A stretch of 64,000 nt of DNA from an uncultured Christensenellaceae bacterium (GCA_910586825.1 CAJUJF010000001.1:1-64000), one strand, 5' to 3'; positions 50,179 through 58,756 are shown, counted from the first letter of the stretch. Notes: generated from the letters alone by a model not told the origin. Program-made: numbers and translations.

Positions 50179-50970
50179 ATGGATAAAAGTTGGAAGAAGT
50201 TATTTGAGCAAAAAATAAGAAGTCGAGGCAAAGAGTACGCTTACTATTGCGTATCGGGCTACACGTCCGATGAAAGCGGATATTCGGCAACAGTCAGAGG
50301 TTCGGAAGATTATAAAGTTATGATATTCGCCGATTATTCTAAGATGTCTTGCAGTTGCCCTTATGCCAAAGACGGAAAACACTGTAAGCATATGGCTGCA
50401 GTACTTTATTATGCCGAATTACTTGAAAAACAGAAAAAGGAAGCCGAACGAAAAGCTGATGAAAAAGCGGCACGCAGAGAGCAACGTATTCATTTGCAGG
50501 AAATGAAGAAAACGTACGGAATAAATTTGCAACCAACCTTATTGCGTGACGTGCAATCTGTGACCGAATGGAAGAAAGAAGTTAACAGATTGATAAATCA
50601 TTTTAAAAACAAAGATGGATATATCGGTTATTGGGAAGCAGATAGTTTTATAGATAATCTATTAGATTGTTTCAAAACGTTATATTCTTTTGTCGGACTA
50701 TGTGCGGATAAAAAAGCGATCGATGCGTCAATTTGGTTGTATAGAAGAATTCTTGACGTTGGTGTGGACGATTCATCAACAGGTTGTACAGGATATTTTG
50801 AAGAGGAGATGCTGGATTTTTGGGAGGAGCTTTCCGAATATTCCGATAAGAACAGAGAGTTGATTATAACCGCATTGCAACCTGTGCAAAACAGAGGGCA
50901 AGCCGTCTATGACTTTTTGGGAATAAATGCAGATTTAGACATTAATTTTGATTGGGAAGATCCCGAGTAG
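50179..50970 (+). CDS. SWIM zinc-finger protein
   Basis: The 263-residue protein has a SWIM motif with Cys58, Cys60, Cys69 and His71 (SCSCPYAKDGKHCKHMAA). The preceding strands (YYCVSGYTSDESGYSATVRG) complete the domain. The following helix is Lys/Glu-rich (residues 78-110). The acidic C-terminal half is not recognised. SWIM domains bind DNA or protein partners and often accompany helicases or recombinases. It follows the AlbA_2 gene by 17 nt, so is probably in the same operon. Confidence 0.75.
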   Translation: MDKSWKKLFEQKIRSRGKEYAYYCVSGYTSDESGYSATVRGSEDYKVMIFADYSKMSCSCPYAKDGKHCKHMAAVLYYAELLEKQKKEAERKADEKAARREQRIHLQEMKKTYGINLQPTLLRDVQSVTEWKKEVNRLINHFKNKDGYIGYWEADSFIDNLLDCFKTLYSFVGLCADKKAIDASIWLYRRILDVGVDDSSTGCTGYFEEEMLDFWEELSEYSDKNRELIITALQPVQNRGQAVYDFLGINADLDINFDWEDPE

Positions 50971-51002
50971 ATGAATTTAGTTTTACGAAGGAGAAGCCGT
51001 TA

Positions 51003-51569
51003 ATGAAATTTCAAATTTTAGCAAGCAGAGAAATAAAAGAAGCGTATGCTATTCGGGAAGAAAACGGTAAAGTTTTTGTGCGTTTTAACAAAAACGGAAA
51101 AGAATATGCTTATGCAGCAAATAATATACAGATTTTAGATGAAGAGGAATTTTTGAATCAAGACAAAATAGTCTTATATCGATTTAATTCCGAGTGCTAT
51201 AAATGCAAAAAACAGTTTGAAGTTTTAACATACATTGTTTTTAATGATGGAACAAATGAGAATGTGATATTTCCATGGAATAAGGAGCGCCTACTGAAAC
51301 ATCAAAATGTTGCTGCGCATCTGCAGGATCCAAGTATTGAGTACTACGGATTAGAAGTGTTAGGTAATGATGATTTGTTAGACGAATTCTTTATGAATAA
51401 ATTTCCCAAGCGTCTACAAAAGCGGTACAGCAATACAACGAAGACGACTTATGTCGCCAACATTTGTCCTCATTGCGGGAGTATGAAAGGTTGGTACTAT
51501 CTATATTATGAAATCAATCAAAAGATTAAGAACATGCAGTCAATTCAAACTGTAGATTACGTTGATTAG
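51003..51569 (+). CDS. Unknown zinc-ribbon-like protein
   Basis: The 188-residue protein has two cysteine pairs, CYKC (about residues 63-66) and CPHC (about 162-165), set far apart, which could form one zinc ribbon. The C-terminal part SMKGWYYLYYEINQKI is aromatic. AAGGAG lies 10 nt before the ATG at 51003. The family is not recognised. It is third in the AlbA_2-SWIM series. Confidence 0.5.
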   Translation: MKFQILASREIKEAYAIREENGKVFVRFNKNGKEYAYAANNIQILDEEEFLNQDKIVLYRFNSECYKCKKQFEVLTYIVFNDGTNENVIFPWNKERLLKHQNVAAHLQDPSIEYYGLEVLGNDDLLDEFFMNKFPKRLQKRYSNTTKTTYVANICPHCGSMKGWYYLYYEINQKIKNMQSIQTVDYVD

Positions 51570-51576
51570 TTGGATT

Positions 51577-51606
51577 TTGATTTATAGTGTAGATTAATGG
51601 TAAAAT
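51577..51606 (+). promoter_or_regulatory. Promoter of the PRTase-DprA-HAD operon
   Basis: TTGATT (51577-51582), 18 nt, TAAAAT (51601-51606). Confidence 0.55.
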
Positions 51607-51633
51607 GTTACAACAAAAGATAAGGAATTAACA

Positions 51634-52296
51634 GTGGAAGAATATATAATTTATGCCGATAACTATTATTTAAAAAAGGATACGAAAGCGTACTTCACAC
51701 TTGAATATCATGGTAGAGAATATGAGGACTGTACGGAATTTATTAGGGATTGCAAAAATACTTTTAATAACATTAATAGTTACAGATTAAATAGTGCGCG
51801 GAATAGAGCTGAACTTTTATTAAAGCAGGCTTTGTCTGAAATAATAGATAAAGAGAATTTAAGTATTTGTACTGTTGTTGCGGTGCCAAGGGCAAAAGCA
51901 TTTGATACCTACTTGCCGCAACAGCTATATTTGATTGATGCGATTAGCAATGCTGCGCAATCTTTCGATAATGCAATTGACGGAACTACTTATATCAGAC
52001 GGCATACCAACACAAAAACTACGCATATTCCTAATAGGAATGTGGGGCGTATGACTGCACAAGGTAATATTCCGCCTGGGGAAAATGCTAATGATGGCCC
52101 AGAACCCTATCGTGGTATAACGCAAGAGACCTGCCATATTAATTCGTCTTACATTAAAGGTCAGACAATTATTTTGGTTGATGACATATATACCGCAAAC
52201 TGTCATATTGACGAGGATTGCATTCAAGCGTTGTATGATGCTGGGGCAAAAGAAGTTATTTTTTATTCTTTGGCTAAAACATTTAGGAGATATTAA
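51634..52296 (+). CDS. PRTase-like protein, ShosT-like toxin candidate
   Basis: The 220-residue protein ends with IILVDDIYTANCHIDED, a variant of the phosphoribosyltransferase PRPP loop (normally VDDxxTTG), followed by ALYDAGAKEVIFYSLAKT. Earlier, AVPRAKA (about residues 89-95) resembles the PRTase substrate flank of ComFC-like proteins. The start is GTG with AAGGA 7 nt upstream. The next gene is a DprA homologue with overlapping stop/start. PRTase plus DprA is the make-up reported for the ShosTA toxin-antitoxin phage-defence pair, with the PRTase as toxin. That identity is inferred from domains. Confidence 0.65.
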   Translation: MEEYIIYADNYYLKKDTKAYFTLEYHGREYEDCTEFIRDCKNTFNNINSYRLNSARNRAELLLKQALSEIIDKENLSICTVVAVPRAKAFDTYLPQQLYLIDAISNAAQSFDNAIDGTTYIRRHTNTKTTHIPNRNVGRMTAQGNIPPGENANDGPEPYRGITQETCHINSSYIKGQTIILVDDIYTANCHIDEDCIQALYDAGAKEVIFYSLAKTFRRY

Positions 52297-53228
52297 TGAA
52301 TTATTCAGAAATAGCATTAGAAATTCTGGCACTTACAGATTGCCAGTATATTAAGACGATAGCTCAATTCTGGCGTGATTTCGGAGAAATCGGTTTGGTT
52401 GAACAAGCTGTATCCGAAAATCAGATAGTTAAAGATAAAGTTGAATTTTTCCGCAATCAGTTTGAGAGTGATGATAGGGATGCTTACGGTTTAATTTGCG
52501 CATTTGATAATGATTTTCCCAGCATAAACATAAAAGCTAAAGAGAGCGAAAAACCATATTTGCTTTTTTACAGGGGCGATAGAACTCTATTGCAAGACTT
52601 AAATAGCAATGTAGCTGTTATAGGTGTAATTGACACGAATGAGGAAATAGAGCAACGCGAAAAAGTTATAGTCAGCAAGTTGATTGAAAAAGGAATTGTT
52701 GTTGTGAGCGGGCTTGCAAAGGGGTGTGATGAGATTGCTCACAGAACTTGCGTTGAAAACAATGCGAAAACAATTGCTATTTTGCCTTCAACTTTAAATA
52801 AAATTTATCCGGCTTCCCACCGTGAATTGGCTGAAAAAATTGTTGAGAATGGCGGACTGTTGTTAACCGAATACTATTACGAACCATTGAGCAAGAATGA
52901 TGCTGTTAACCGTTATATTGAAAGGGATAGGTTGCAGGCGATGTTTTCAAAGGTGGTCATAATGATAGCAAGTTATAGAAACGGTCAGGGTGATAGCGGG
53001 TCAAGGCACGCAATGGGGTATGCTGAAAGCTACGATATGCCGCGTTATGTTATGTTTAATCGGGAAACGGACGGATTGAATAAGCAGTTTGGCTTGAATA
53101 AAGACTATATTGAACAAAGAAAAGCTACGGCATTAACAAATGGTTCAATTGAAGAGATAATTAATTCTGAGCCGCCCAAAACGATGAAACTTTCTGACGG
53201 TAAGCCTAAACAAATGAAATTATTTTGA
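52296..53228 (+). CDS. DprA/SMF-family protein, ShosA-like antitoxin candidate
   Basis: The 310-residue protein has a Rossmann-type DprA core: VAVIGVIDTNEE, VVSGLAKGCDEIAHRTC (about residues 143-159), AILPSTLNKIYPASHRELAEKI, GGLLLTEYYY and RDRLQAMFSKVVIMIAS. In ordinary DprA the core loads RecA on incoming DNA; in ShosTA the DprA-like partner acts as antitoxin. The glycine-rich GSRxxG motif is replaced by GVIDTNEE, suggesting altered nucleotide binding. It overlaps the PRTase stop and is followed 3 nt later by a HAD gene. Confidence 0.75.
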   Translation: MNYSEIALEILALTDCQYIKTIAQFWRDFGEIGLVEQAVSENQIVKDKVEFFRNQFESDDRDAYGLICAFDNDFPSINIKAKESEKPYLLFYRGDRTLLQDLNSNVAVIGVIDTNEEIEQREKVIVSKLIEKGIVVVSGLAKGCDEIAHRTCVENNAKTIAILPSTLNKIYPASHRELAEKIVENGGLLLTEYYYEPLSKNDAVNRYIERDRLQAMFSKVVIMIASYRNGQGDSGSRHAMGYAESYDMPRYVMFNRETDGLNKQFGLNKDYIEQRKATALTNGSIEEIINSEPPKTMKLSDGKPKQMKLF

Positions 53229-53231
53229 TTT

Positions 53232-53756
53232 ATGTATAAGCAAATTTTCGATTTAGATAATACGATCGTATTTACAGACGAGTTAAACAGTGAAGCATAT
53301 AATTATGCTTTAGTTTTGAATGGTAAAGAACCTATTTATGATGTAAAGAGGTTAACAAGAGAAGTTATTTTTTCCAGATTTAAATTGACGGAAACTGAAA
53401 AAGAAAATGTGGTAAAAATAAAACAAAACTACTTTCTTGACCACATAGAAAAGATAAAGAAAAATGATAATTTATTAAAACTTTTGATTGGTAAAAAGTC
53501 CGATGATTGCATTCTGTGGACTAGTGCTGAAAAATGTAGAGTTGAAGCAATTTTAAATTATTTAAAATTGAAAGATTCTTTTTCTTGGATATATTATAGT
53601 ACGAAGGTAAATATAAAAGAAGACTTAGAAAATATCAGTCAGTTTTTTAAATGCTCAAAATCACAATTAAAGTTTTATGAAAATGATAGCAATGTTTTGA
53701 GTCAACTAAATTTGTTTGGAATTAATAAGAAGAATATATTAAAAGCAAAAAGATAA
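53232..53756 (+). CDS. HAD-like hydrolase of the PRTase-DprA operon
   Basis: The 174-residue protein begins MYKQIFDLDNTIVFTDELN, the HAD motif I with nucleophile Asp in DLDNT. ILWTSAEKCRVEAIL carries motif II (T/S), and FYENDSN stands where the motif IV acids are. Very AT-rich. Gene order PRTase-DprA-HAD with 0-3 nt spacing implies one functional unit; a nucleotide or phosphoribosyl phosphatase would be a sensible partner for a PRTase. Specificity unknown. Confidence 0.7.
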   Translation: MYKQIFDLDNTIVFTDELNSEAYNYALVLNGKEPIYDVKRLTREVIFSRFKLTETEKENVVKIKQNYFLDHIEKIKKNDNLLKLLIGKKSDDCILWTSAEKCRVEAILNYLKLKDSFSWIYYSTKVNIKEDLENISQFFKCSKSQLKFYENDSNVLSQLNLFGINKKNILKAKR

Positions 53757-53758
53757 TC

Positions 53759-53800
53759 AGTCCGCTGAGCAATTGTTGCTCGGCGGACTTAGTAGTTTAA
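53759..53800 (+). terminator. Long hairpin after the HAD gene
   Basis: AGTCCGC-tgAGCAA / TTGCT-CG-GCGGACT with a 3-nt loop. T's after it are sparse. On the opposite strand 53803-53860 reads like a short gene remnant (MAAMRPKVYDIAEIIDMI) without upstream coding. Confidence 0.55.
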
Positions 53801-53870
53801 ATCATATCGATTATTTCTGCGATATCATAAACTTTCGGTCTCATTGCCGCCATACAGCAGGGGATTAATT

Positions 53871-53996
53871 ATGATTACAGTTAAGTGTTCGGATTGCCCG
53901 TACTGCCAATACACAAATGATTTTTTTAAGCGTTGGTGTACGTATTGGCAAAAGATAGTATACCTTACGGACGGGTGTACAAGAGAGAACGAGTGA
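53871..53996 (+). CDS. Cys-rich 41-residue protein
   Basis: A short ORF has five Cys (KCSDCPYC, then RWCTYW and DGCT), probably a small zinc-binding module. Its stop lies 6 nt before the phosphoesterase ATG, so the two look co-transcribed. GGGGATTAATT lies before the ATG. Family not recognised. Confidence 0.5.
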   Translation: MITVKCSDCPYCQYTNDFFKRWCTYWQKIVYLTDGCTRENE

Positions 53997-54002
53997 GGAA
54001 AA

Positions 54003-54803
54003 ATGAAATATTACGTTGTTGCAGATATCCACGGATTCTATGACTTGACAGTTATGGCATTGACAGAAAGGGGATTTTTCACGGATACAGAGTCGCATAA
54101 GCTGATTATTTGTGGAGACTTATTTGACAGAGGAAAACAGAGCAAACAGCTGTGTAGCTTTGTTCTCGGACTTTTAGAGAAAAACGAAGTAATACTTATC
54201 AGAGGGAACCATGAAGATCTTTTAGTGGATTTTATCAATAATCTGTCAATGTATGCTGAGAGCGGTTTACAGTATAATCATCATTATAGTAACGGAACGG
54301 TGCAAACTGTACGTGATCTGACGGGAAGTACTATAACCTAAATGAGTATGTATCCTGGGGCAACTGCCGCAAGAATGAGACATAGCGATTTGTTTAAAAT
54401 TATACTTCCTGCAATGAAGGATTATTTCGAAACTAAGAATTATATTTTTGTTCACGGCTGGATACCGTCTGTGGTTAACAGGGTAAATAGAGCTGACTAC
54501 TATAGATATAACTCTGATTGGCGCAATGCAAGTAGTGCAGATTGGGCGCCCGCACGTTGGTACAACGGAATGCTTGCTGCTCATCAGGGCGTTATAGAAC
54601 CAGGTAAGACGATTTTTTGCGGTCATTGGAATTCATCTTTCGGACATTCTGCCTATGAAGGTAAGGGGTCGGAATACGGTAACGATGCCGACTTTTCTCC
54701 GTACTTTGGCAAGGGAATAATTGCGCTTGATGCATGTACCGCATATAGCAGACAGGTTAACTGCATTGTGATAGAAGATGAAGATTTAACAGGAGACAGG
54801 TAA
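54003..54803 (+). pseudogene. Metallophosphoesterase interrupted by an in-frame stop
   Basis: Two same-frame pieces (54003-54341 and 54342-54803) are separated only by a TAA at 54339-54341. Joined, they give a calcineurin-like phosphatase of about 266 residues: VADIHGF (motif I), CGDLFDRG, RGNHED, then VHGW and FCGHWNSSFGH. Motifs on both sides are intact, so the break looks recent or could be a sequencing error; the downstream ATG-AGT-ATG might allow restart. Related enzymes act on phosphoproteins or nucleotides. Confidence 0.75.
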
Positions 54804-54804
54804 T

Positions 54805-54987
54805 ATGGCTAAAAAGTTAATACGGTTTGAAGTGGACGAAGACATTCGGTTACAGACAGCTGTAATTTGTAAAATGATCGGCATTGATATTCAGACATAC
54901 TTAAATATGTGTTTGAAGCGCTTGGTAATAGAGAATGGATTGCCTTTTAATAACCTGTTGCTGGATAACAATGATCAAAAGGATTGA
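54805..54987 (+). CDS. Small RHH-like protein
   Basis: The 60-residue product MAKKLIRFEVDEDIRLQTAV... has a strand then two helices, the ribbon-helix-helix shape of RelB/DinJ antitoxins (VDEDIRLQTAVICKMIGIDIQTYLNMCLKRLV). The ATG follows the phosphoesterase stop by one base. No toxin gene follows; a terminator does. It could be an orphan antitoxin or an anti-defence regulator. Confidence 0.6.
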   Translation: MAKKLIRFEVDEDIRLQTAVICKMIGIDIQTYLNMCLKRLVIENGLPFNNLLLDNNDQKD

Positions 54988-54997
54988 ATCTCTATAT

Positions 54998-55043
54998 AAA
55001 AATATCCGTGCGGTAAAAAACAGGCGCACGGATATTTTCTTTT
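54998..55043 (+). terminator. Terminator after the RHH gene
   Basis: AAATATCCGTGCG / CGCACGGATATTT with an 11-nt loop, then TTCTTTT. Confidence 0.8.
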
Positions 55044-55129
55044 AAGCGATTTATAAAAATATTATTGGCAAAGTGATACGATGCAACTTGCTAAGGAAAT
55101 ATCGAAAAGTTGAGTTGTTTTTTGACCAA

Positions 55130-55349
55130 ATAATGTAGTGAAAACAGGTGTAAAAATTACTGTGAATTTGACACTAAAATTTACACCTATTTTTTTACTG
55201 TAAAAAAATAGCTCTCTATAGCAAGGTGGCTTAATAATGTGCGTTTTAAGCAATTATTGAGCCAAACAGAGCTGTTATGGTGTCTAAATCTTTGTCTCAA
55301 ATTATCTTTAAACTAGTAACCACCCCGCCGAATAAAATTCGGCGGGGTG
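55130..55349 (+). ncRNA. Structured non-coding unit 1 of 3
   Basis: The first hairpin is AGGTGTAAA (55146-55154) with TTTACACCT (55180-55188). A small T6/A6 hairpin follows, then a nested element GGCTTAATAAT (55228-55238) with ATTATTGAGCC (55253-55263) inside AGCTCT/AGAGCT. The unit ends in a perfect 12-bp GC stem CACCCCGCCGAA / TTCGGCGGGGTG (55321-55349). Units 2 and 3 repeat the whole order. Strand is assumed; it could also act as DNA. Confidence 0.6.
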
Positions 55350-55410
55350 CACTTTTGCTAATCTCCATAAAGAAAGGACATTAGTCGAAAGTTAACATAA
55401 GGTTACAAAT

Positions 55411-55642
55411 ATAATGGGCTTAAGAGATTCAAAAAAGGTGTAAAAATTACAGCGAATTTAAACTAAAATTTACACTTAATTTTTTACTGTAAAAAATAGC
55501 CCCTCTATAGTGGCTGGCGTAATAAAGTGTAATTTAAGCATTATTGAGCCAAACAGAGTAATTACGCTGGCGCAATCATTGCTCTAAAATCATCCTTAAA
55601 CGAGTTATCGCCACACCCGCCGATTCAATTCGGCGGGTGTGG
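55411..55642 (+). ncRNA. Structured non-coding unit 2 of 3
   Basis: Same order as unit 1: AGGTGTAAA (55436-55444) with TTTACACTT (55469-55477, one G-U), the T/A hairpin, the central element (GGCGTAATAAA ... ATTATTGAGCCAAACAGAG), and a terminal 13-bp perfect stem CCACACCCGCCGA / TCGGCGGGTGTGG (55611-55642). TATAAT at 55410-55415 lacks a clear -35 box. Confidence 0.6.
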
Positions 55643-55666
55643 CTCTTTCATCTTTTTAACTGTTTT

Positions 55667-55927
55667 ATATGGCTTAAAAAATTCAAAAAAGAGGGGTAAA
55701 AATGATTGTAAATTTTAGTGCAAAATTACCCCTATTTTTTACAGCAAAAAAAGGCCTCCTATAGAGGATGGCGCAAAAAATAAATTTTAGGCAAAAATTG
55801 CGCCAATGAGAGCAGTCCGTTGGCGCAAAAATTCTATAAAACAGGGGAGTAGATGATATGGGTTTTTTGTGTAAGTTGAGGAAGGCTATTGTACCCGCGA
55901 TTTTGCGTTTTGCAAAATCGCGGGTAC
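55667..55927 (+). ncRNA. Structured non-coding unit 3 of 3
   Basis: AGGGGTAA (55692-55699) pairs with TTACCCCT (55726-55733): against unit 1 a T-A pair has become G-C, a compensatory change. The central stem is GGCGCAA / TTGCGCC, with a second GGCGCAA copy at about 55821 offering an alternative pairing. The terminal stem is 16 bp perfect (55891-55906 with 55912-55927). This is the most diverged unit. Confidence 0.6.
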
Positions 55928-56116
55928 AGTCCATTAATGACTTCTATATTAAATTTGTGTATTCGGTTTAAAATCTAAAGTTTTAAATAAATTAAAATAT
56001 AATTATTAATAAAATCTATGGTATTCATTGAATTTTAACTTGAAATATGATATAATTATATGTTGGTAGGATAGAAGAAAAAATCGTTAAAATTTTTTAA
56101 AAAAACTTATAAATTA

Positions 56117-56149
56117 TGACAGTATATGTCAACTTTATTATGGTATAAT
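56117..56149 (+). promoter_or_regulatory. Promoter and palindromic operator of the PAPS-reductase-like gene
   Basis: TATAAT is at 56144-56149. TGACA-GTATA-TGTCA (56117-56131), a perfect 5-5-5 palindrome, covers the -35 region. No good -35 hexamer is visible, so an activator or a repressor at the dyad is plausible. Confidence 0.55.
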
Positions 56150-56170
56150 ACTTAAGAAAAGATTATTAAG

Positions 56171-57571
56171 ATGTGGTGTACTAATTGTAATAAAACTACA
56201 TATTCTGAAACTTGTGAAGTTTGTGGAAGTAAAACTCAACAAGAGACGCCAATAGAAGTTTATTGGTGCGATTCTTGTCGTGTGCCAATTATCCGTGAAG
56301 TGTCAGATAGTCATCCTCTCACGTGCCCGTGTTGTGGAGATAAGTTAAAATACTTAGCTAAAGATTTGCGCCCCGTGTTTCCAGAAGAGCGTTTGCTACT
56401 TGAACTTATAGAGGGGAAGCCACTTTCCTATAAATCAGCTTCGGTATGGGCAGCGGATAGTCGATATTATATTGACGGAAAATCAACGAACTTATCTATT
56501 GACCGATTAAAAAAATTAGATGTAGAAAAATTGTCGCATCAGTTGGAAGAGTTTAAAGACAGGAACTCTTATGATGAGTTTAACAAGAATATTGACAAGT
56601 TTGTAAGGTGCAATCGTGAGAGGCTTGATTCAATTAAAGAAGAAGCGTATTCTTTTGTTCAACAGCAAGTTAAAAACTTTCCTAAGCATCAGTTGGTAAT
56701 TTCATTTTCTGGCGGAAAGGATTCTACTGTAGTAGCGGATATTGTGGTTCGTGCTTTATCGAATCCTAAAATGGTACATATTTTTGGTGACACTACTCTT
56801 GAATTTCCAATCACATATGACTATGTTGCTCGATATAGAAAGCATAATCCATTAGCTATAATTAAAACCGCAAAGAATAAAGAGCAAGATTTTTATTCTG
56901 TTTGTGATCAAATTGGCCCTCCGGCGCGAATGATGCGTTGGTGCTGCACTATGTTCAAAACAGGACCTATTACGCGTGTTTTAAATTCTTTGTTTAAGGA
57001 TGCGCGAATATTAACGTTCTATGGTATACGTAAGCACGAGTCTGTTAGCAGAAGCAAATATGAGCGTGTTGCTAATTCGGCAAATGTTAAAATACAAAAG
57101 CAAACAGTTGCTGCACCTATCTTCTACTGGACAGATTTAGAAGTATGGCTTTATATGTTGGGAGAAGATGTAGACTTTAATGATGCGTATCGATTAGGTT
57201 ATGACAGGGTTGGCTGTTGGTGCTGCCCTAACAACAACACTCGCTCACAACTTCTTGCAAAAATCTATATGCCAGAGCAATCTGAGAAATGGAGAAATTA
57301 TTTAATTAATTTTGCAAAGCAAATAGGTAAGCCCGATCCTGAAGTATATGTAGATAATGGTAAATGGAAGGCTCGACAGGGGGGTAATGGACTTGCTGCG
57401 GCAGAAGATGTAAAAATACGTTATACGAATTGCACTGCAGAAGATCATGCTAAGATTTATAAACTTAATAGGGCAATAAGTGAAGATTTCTATAATTTAT
57501 TTATTCCATTTGGTCGAGTTAAAATCTTTACGCTATTGGATGAATGCTGTTGGTATAATGGAGGAAGTTAA
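56171..57571 (+). CDS. PAPS-reductase-family (DndC-like) PP-loop protein with zinc ribbons
   Basis: The 466-residue protein starts with two zinc-ribbon pairs (MWCTNCNKTTYSETCEVCGS and WCDSC...CPCCGD, residues 1-60). The PAPS reductase/ATP-pyrophosphatase domain has SFSGGKDST near residue 180. MMRWCCTMFKTGP and VGCWCCPNNNT carry further Cys, perhaps for a cluster. Such proteins occur in DNA phosphorothioation (DndC), BREX and other island systems, where they activate sulfate or a nucleotide. None of the usual partner genes is adjacent. No strong Shine-Dalgarno site. AT-rich. Confidence 0.75.
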   Translation: MWCTNCNKTTYSETCEVCGSKTQQETPIEVYWCDSCRVPIIREVSDSHPLTCPCCGDKLKYLAKDLRPVFPEERLLLELIEGKPLSYKSASVWAADSRYYIDGKSTNLSIDRLKKLDVEKLSHQLEEFKDRNSYDEFNKNIDKFVRCNRERLDSIKEEAYSFVQQQVKNFPKHQLVISFSGGKDSTVVADIVVRALSNPKMVHIFGDTTLEFPITYDYVARYRKHNPLAIIKTAKNKEQDFYSVCDQIGPPARMMRWCCTMFKTGPITRVLNSLFKDARILTFYGIRKHESVSRSKYERVANSANVKIQKQTVAAPIFYWTDLEVWLYMLGEDVDFNDAYRLGYDRVGCWCCPNNNTRSQLLAKIYMPEQSEKWRNYLINFAKQIGKPDPEVYVDNGKWKARQGGNGLAAAEDVKIRYTNCTAEDHAKIYKLNRAISEDFYNLFIPFGRVKIFTLLDECCWYNGGS

Positions 57572-57692
57572 TGTTGGAAATTTAAGAGTCCAACAGCTTT
57601 CTGCCTTTCAGTGGGGTAAATCAGTATGGCGATTTAGCGGAAAAATGCTATCCGTTACATCCATATACTCTATTGATGTTAAGAAGGAGTAG
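57558..57692 (+). CDS. Short ORF overlapping the PAPS-reductase end
   Basis: A 44-codon ORF (MEEVNVGNLRVQQLSAFQWG...) overlaps the end of the preceding gene by 14 nt and stops 6 nt before the recombinase. It may be the beginning of a partner gene cut by the recombinase deletion. Not recognised. Confidence 0.35.
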   Translation: MEEVNVGNLRVQQLSAFQWGKSVWRFSGKMLSVTSIYSIDVKKE

Positions 57693-57698
57693 CGAAAG

Positions 57699-58756
57699 AT
57701 GAGAATAGCGGCATATTGCAGGGTATCAACGGACAAAGCGGACCAGCTCAACAGTCTGGAAGCGCAGAAAAAATTCTTTATGGATTATGTACAGCGCACG
57801 GGGAACACACTCGTGCGCTTATATGCCGATGAGGGAATTTCGGGAAGGTTATCAACGGCAAGGTGGAAGTTGCCGACTTTTTGACCGGTATTCGTAGAAT
57901 CAAAAGCGAGGAAGAATGGTGCGTCGTAGAGAAACCCGAGCTTGCGCTTATATCGAAAGAGCTGTTCGAGCGCACACAGGAGATAATGGCAAACCGAAGC
58001 GAGAAGTACAAGACGTTCAACAAGCGGACAAGCAACAGACATTTATTTTCAACACTCATTGTCTGTAAGGATTGCGGCTGGTCGTTCCGTCAGATTACAA
58101 GAACTTACCAGAACACGTACGTTCGTTGGGTATGTTCGGGAAGGAACGGGCGCGGGGCCAAGACCTGCTGCAATGCGACAAGCATCGGCGAAGACGTTTT
58201 AGTCGCTAAGCTGAACGAGTACTTCCGCAACTACATAAAAAACAAGGATAAGATAATCGAGCACGTTGTTGATGAGTTCCATAAGGTTTATAAGGAAGAG
58301 GACGTCAACTTACAACAGGAAAAAGAGCTGACAGCCGAATACGAGAAGCTAAAGTCGTTCCGTGTAAAATATATGGATATGTTTGCAGCCGAGATGATAA
58401 GCAAGGAAGAATTCAACCAACACGTCGGCGACAGCAAACAGAGAATGGAAAAGATTGAGAGTGAATTAAAACTCGTCAAACACAGGATTTCCAAAACTGG
58501 AGAGCTGAAAAACATTCTTGAAAAGACCTTTAAAACGATAGAAGACATTATAGAAACGGGCGAAATGACAAACGGTCAGCTTCGGAAAATCATAGAGAAA
58601 ATCGAGGTAGACCACGAGGGGAACGTAGATATTTATATGAAATTAACCGAGAGGCTAAACCTTGCCCGTACCGTTCCAATAAGTGGGTGTCTGACATACA
58701 GTAGTAACAAAATAGAAAGTTTTGTATATTTTTTGAAGCAGGGCGGTTTTGTGTAA
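57699..58756 (+). pseudogene. Large serine recombinase with internal deletion and frameshift
   Basis: The first piece (57699-57884) holds the resolvase N-terminus with the catalytic serine at residue 10 (YCRVSTD) to YADEGISG. It then joins, out of frame, to VINGKVEVADF (about 57855 on). The second piece (to 58756) has the recombinase Zn ribbon CKDCGWSFRQITR...CSGRNGRGAKTCC and coiled coil. About 200 residues, including most of the catalytic and DNA-binding domains, are missing, so the enzyme must be inactive. It marks the element as a former integrative element. An AGAAGGAG site precedes the ATG. Confidence 0.85.

Noticed and set aside
55130..55927. CRISPR array or retron
   Set aside because: Three long diverged units are not short identical repeats with spacers, and no Cas or reverse transcriptase gene is nearby.
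55062..55934. Two minus-strand ORFs with similar peptides (KFTVIFTPVF / KFTIIFTPLF)
   Set aside because: The similarity comes from the repeated structured units. The same stretch in unit 2 contains stop codons, so coding is not conserved.
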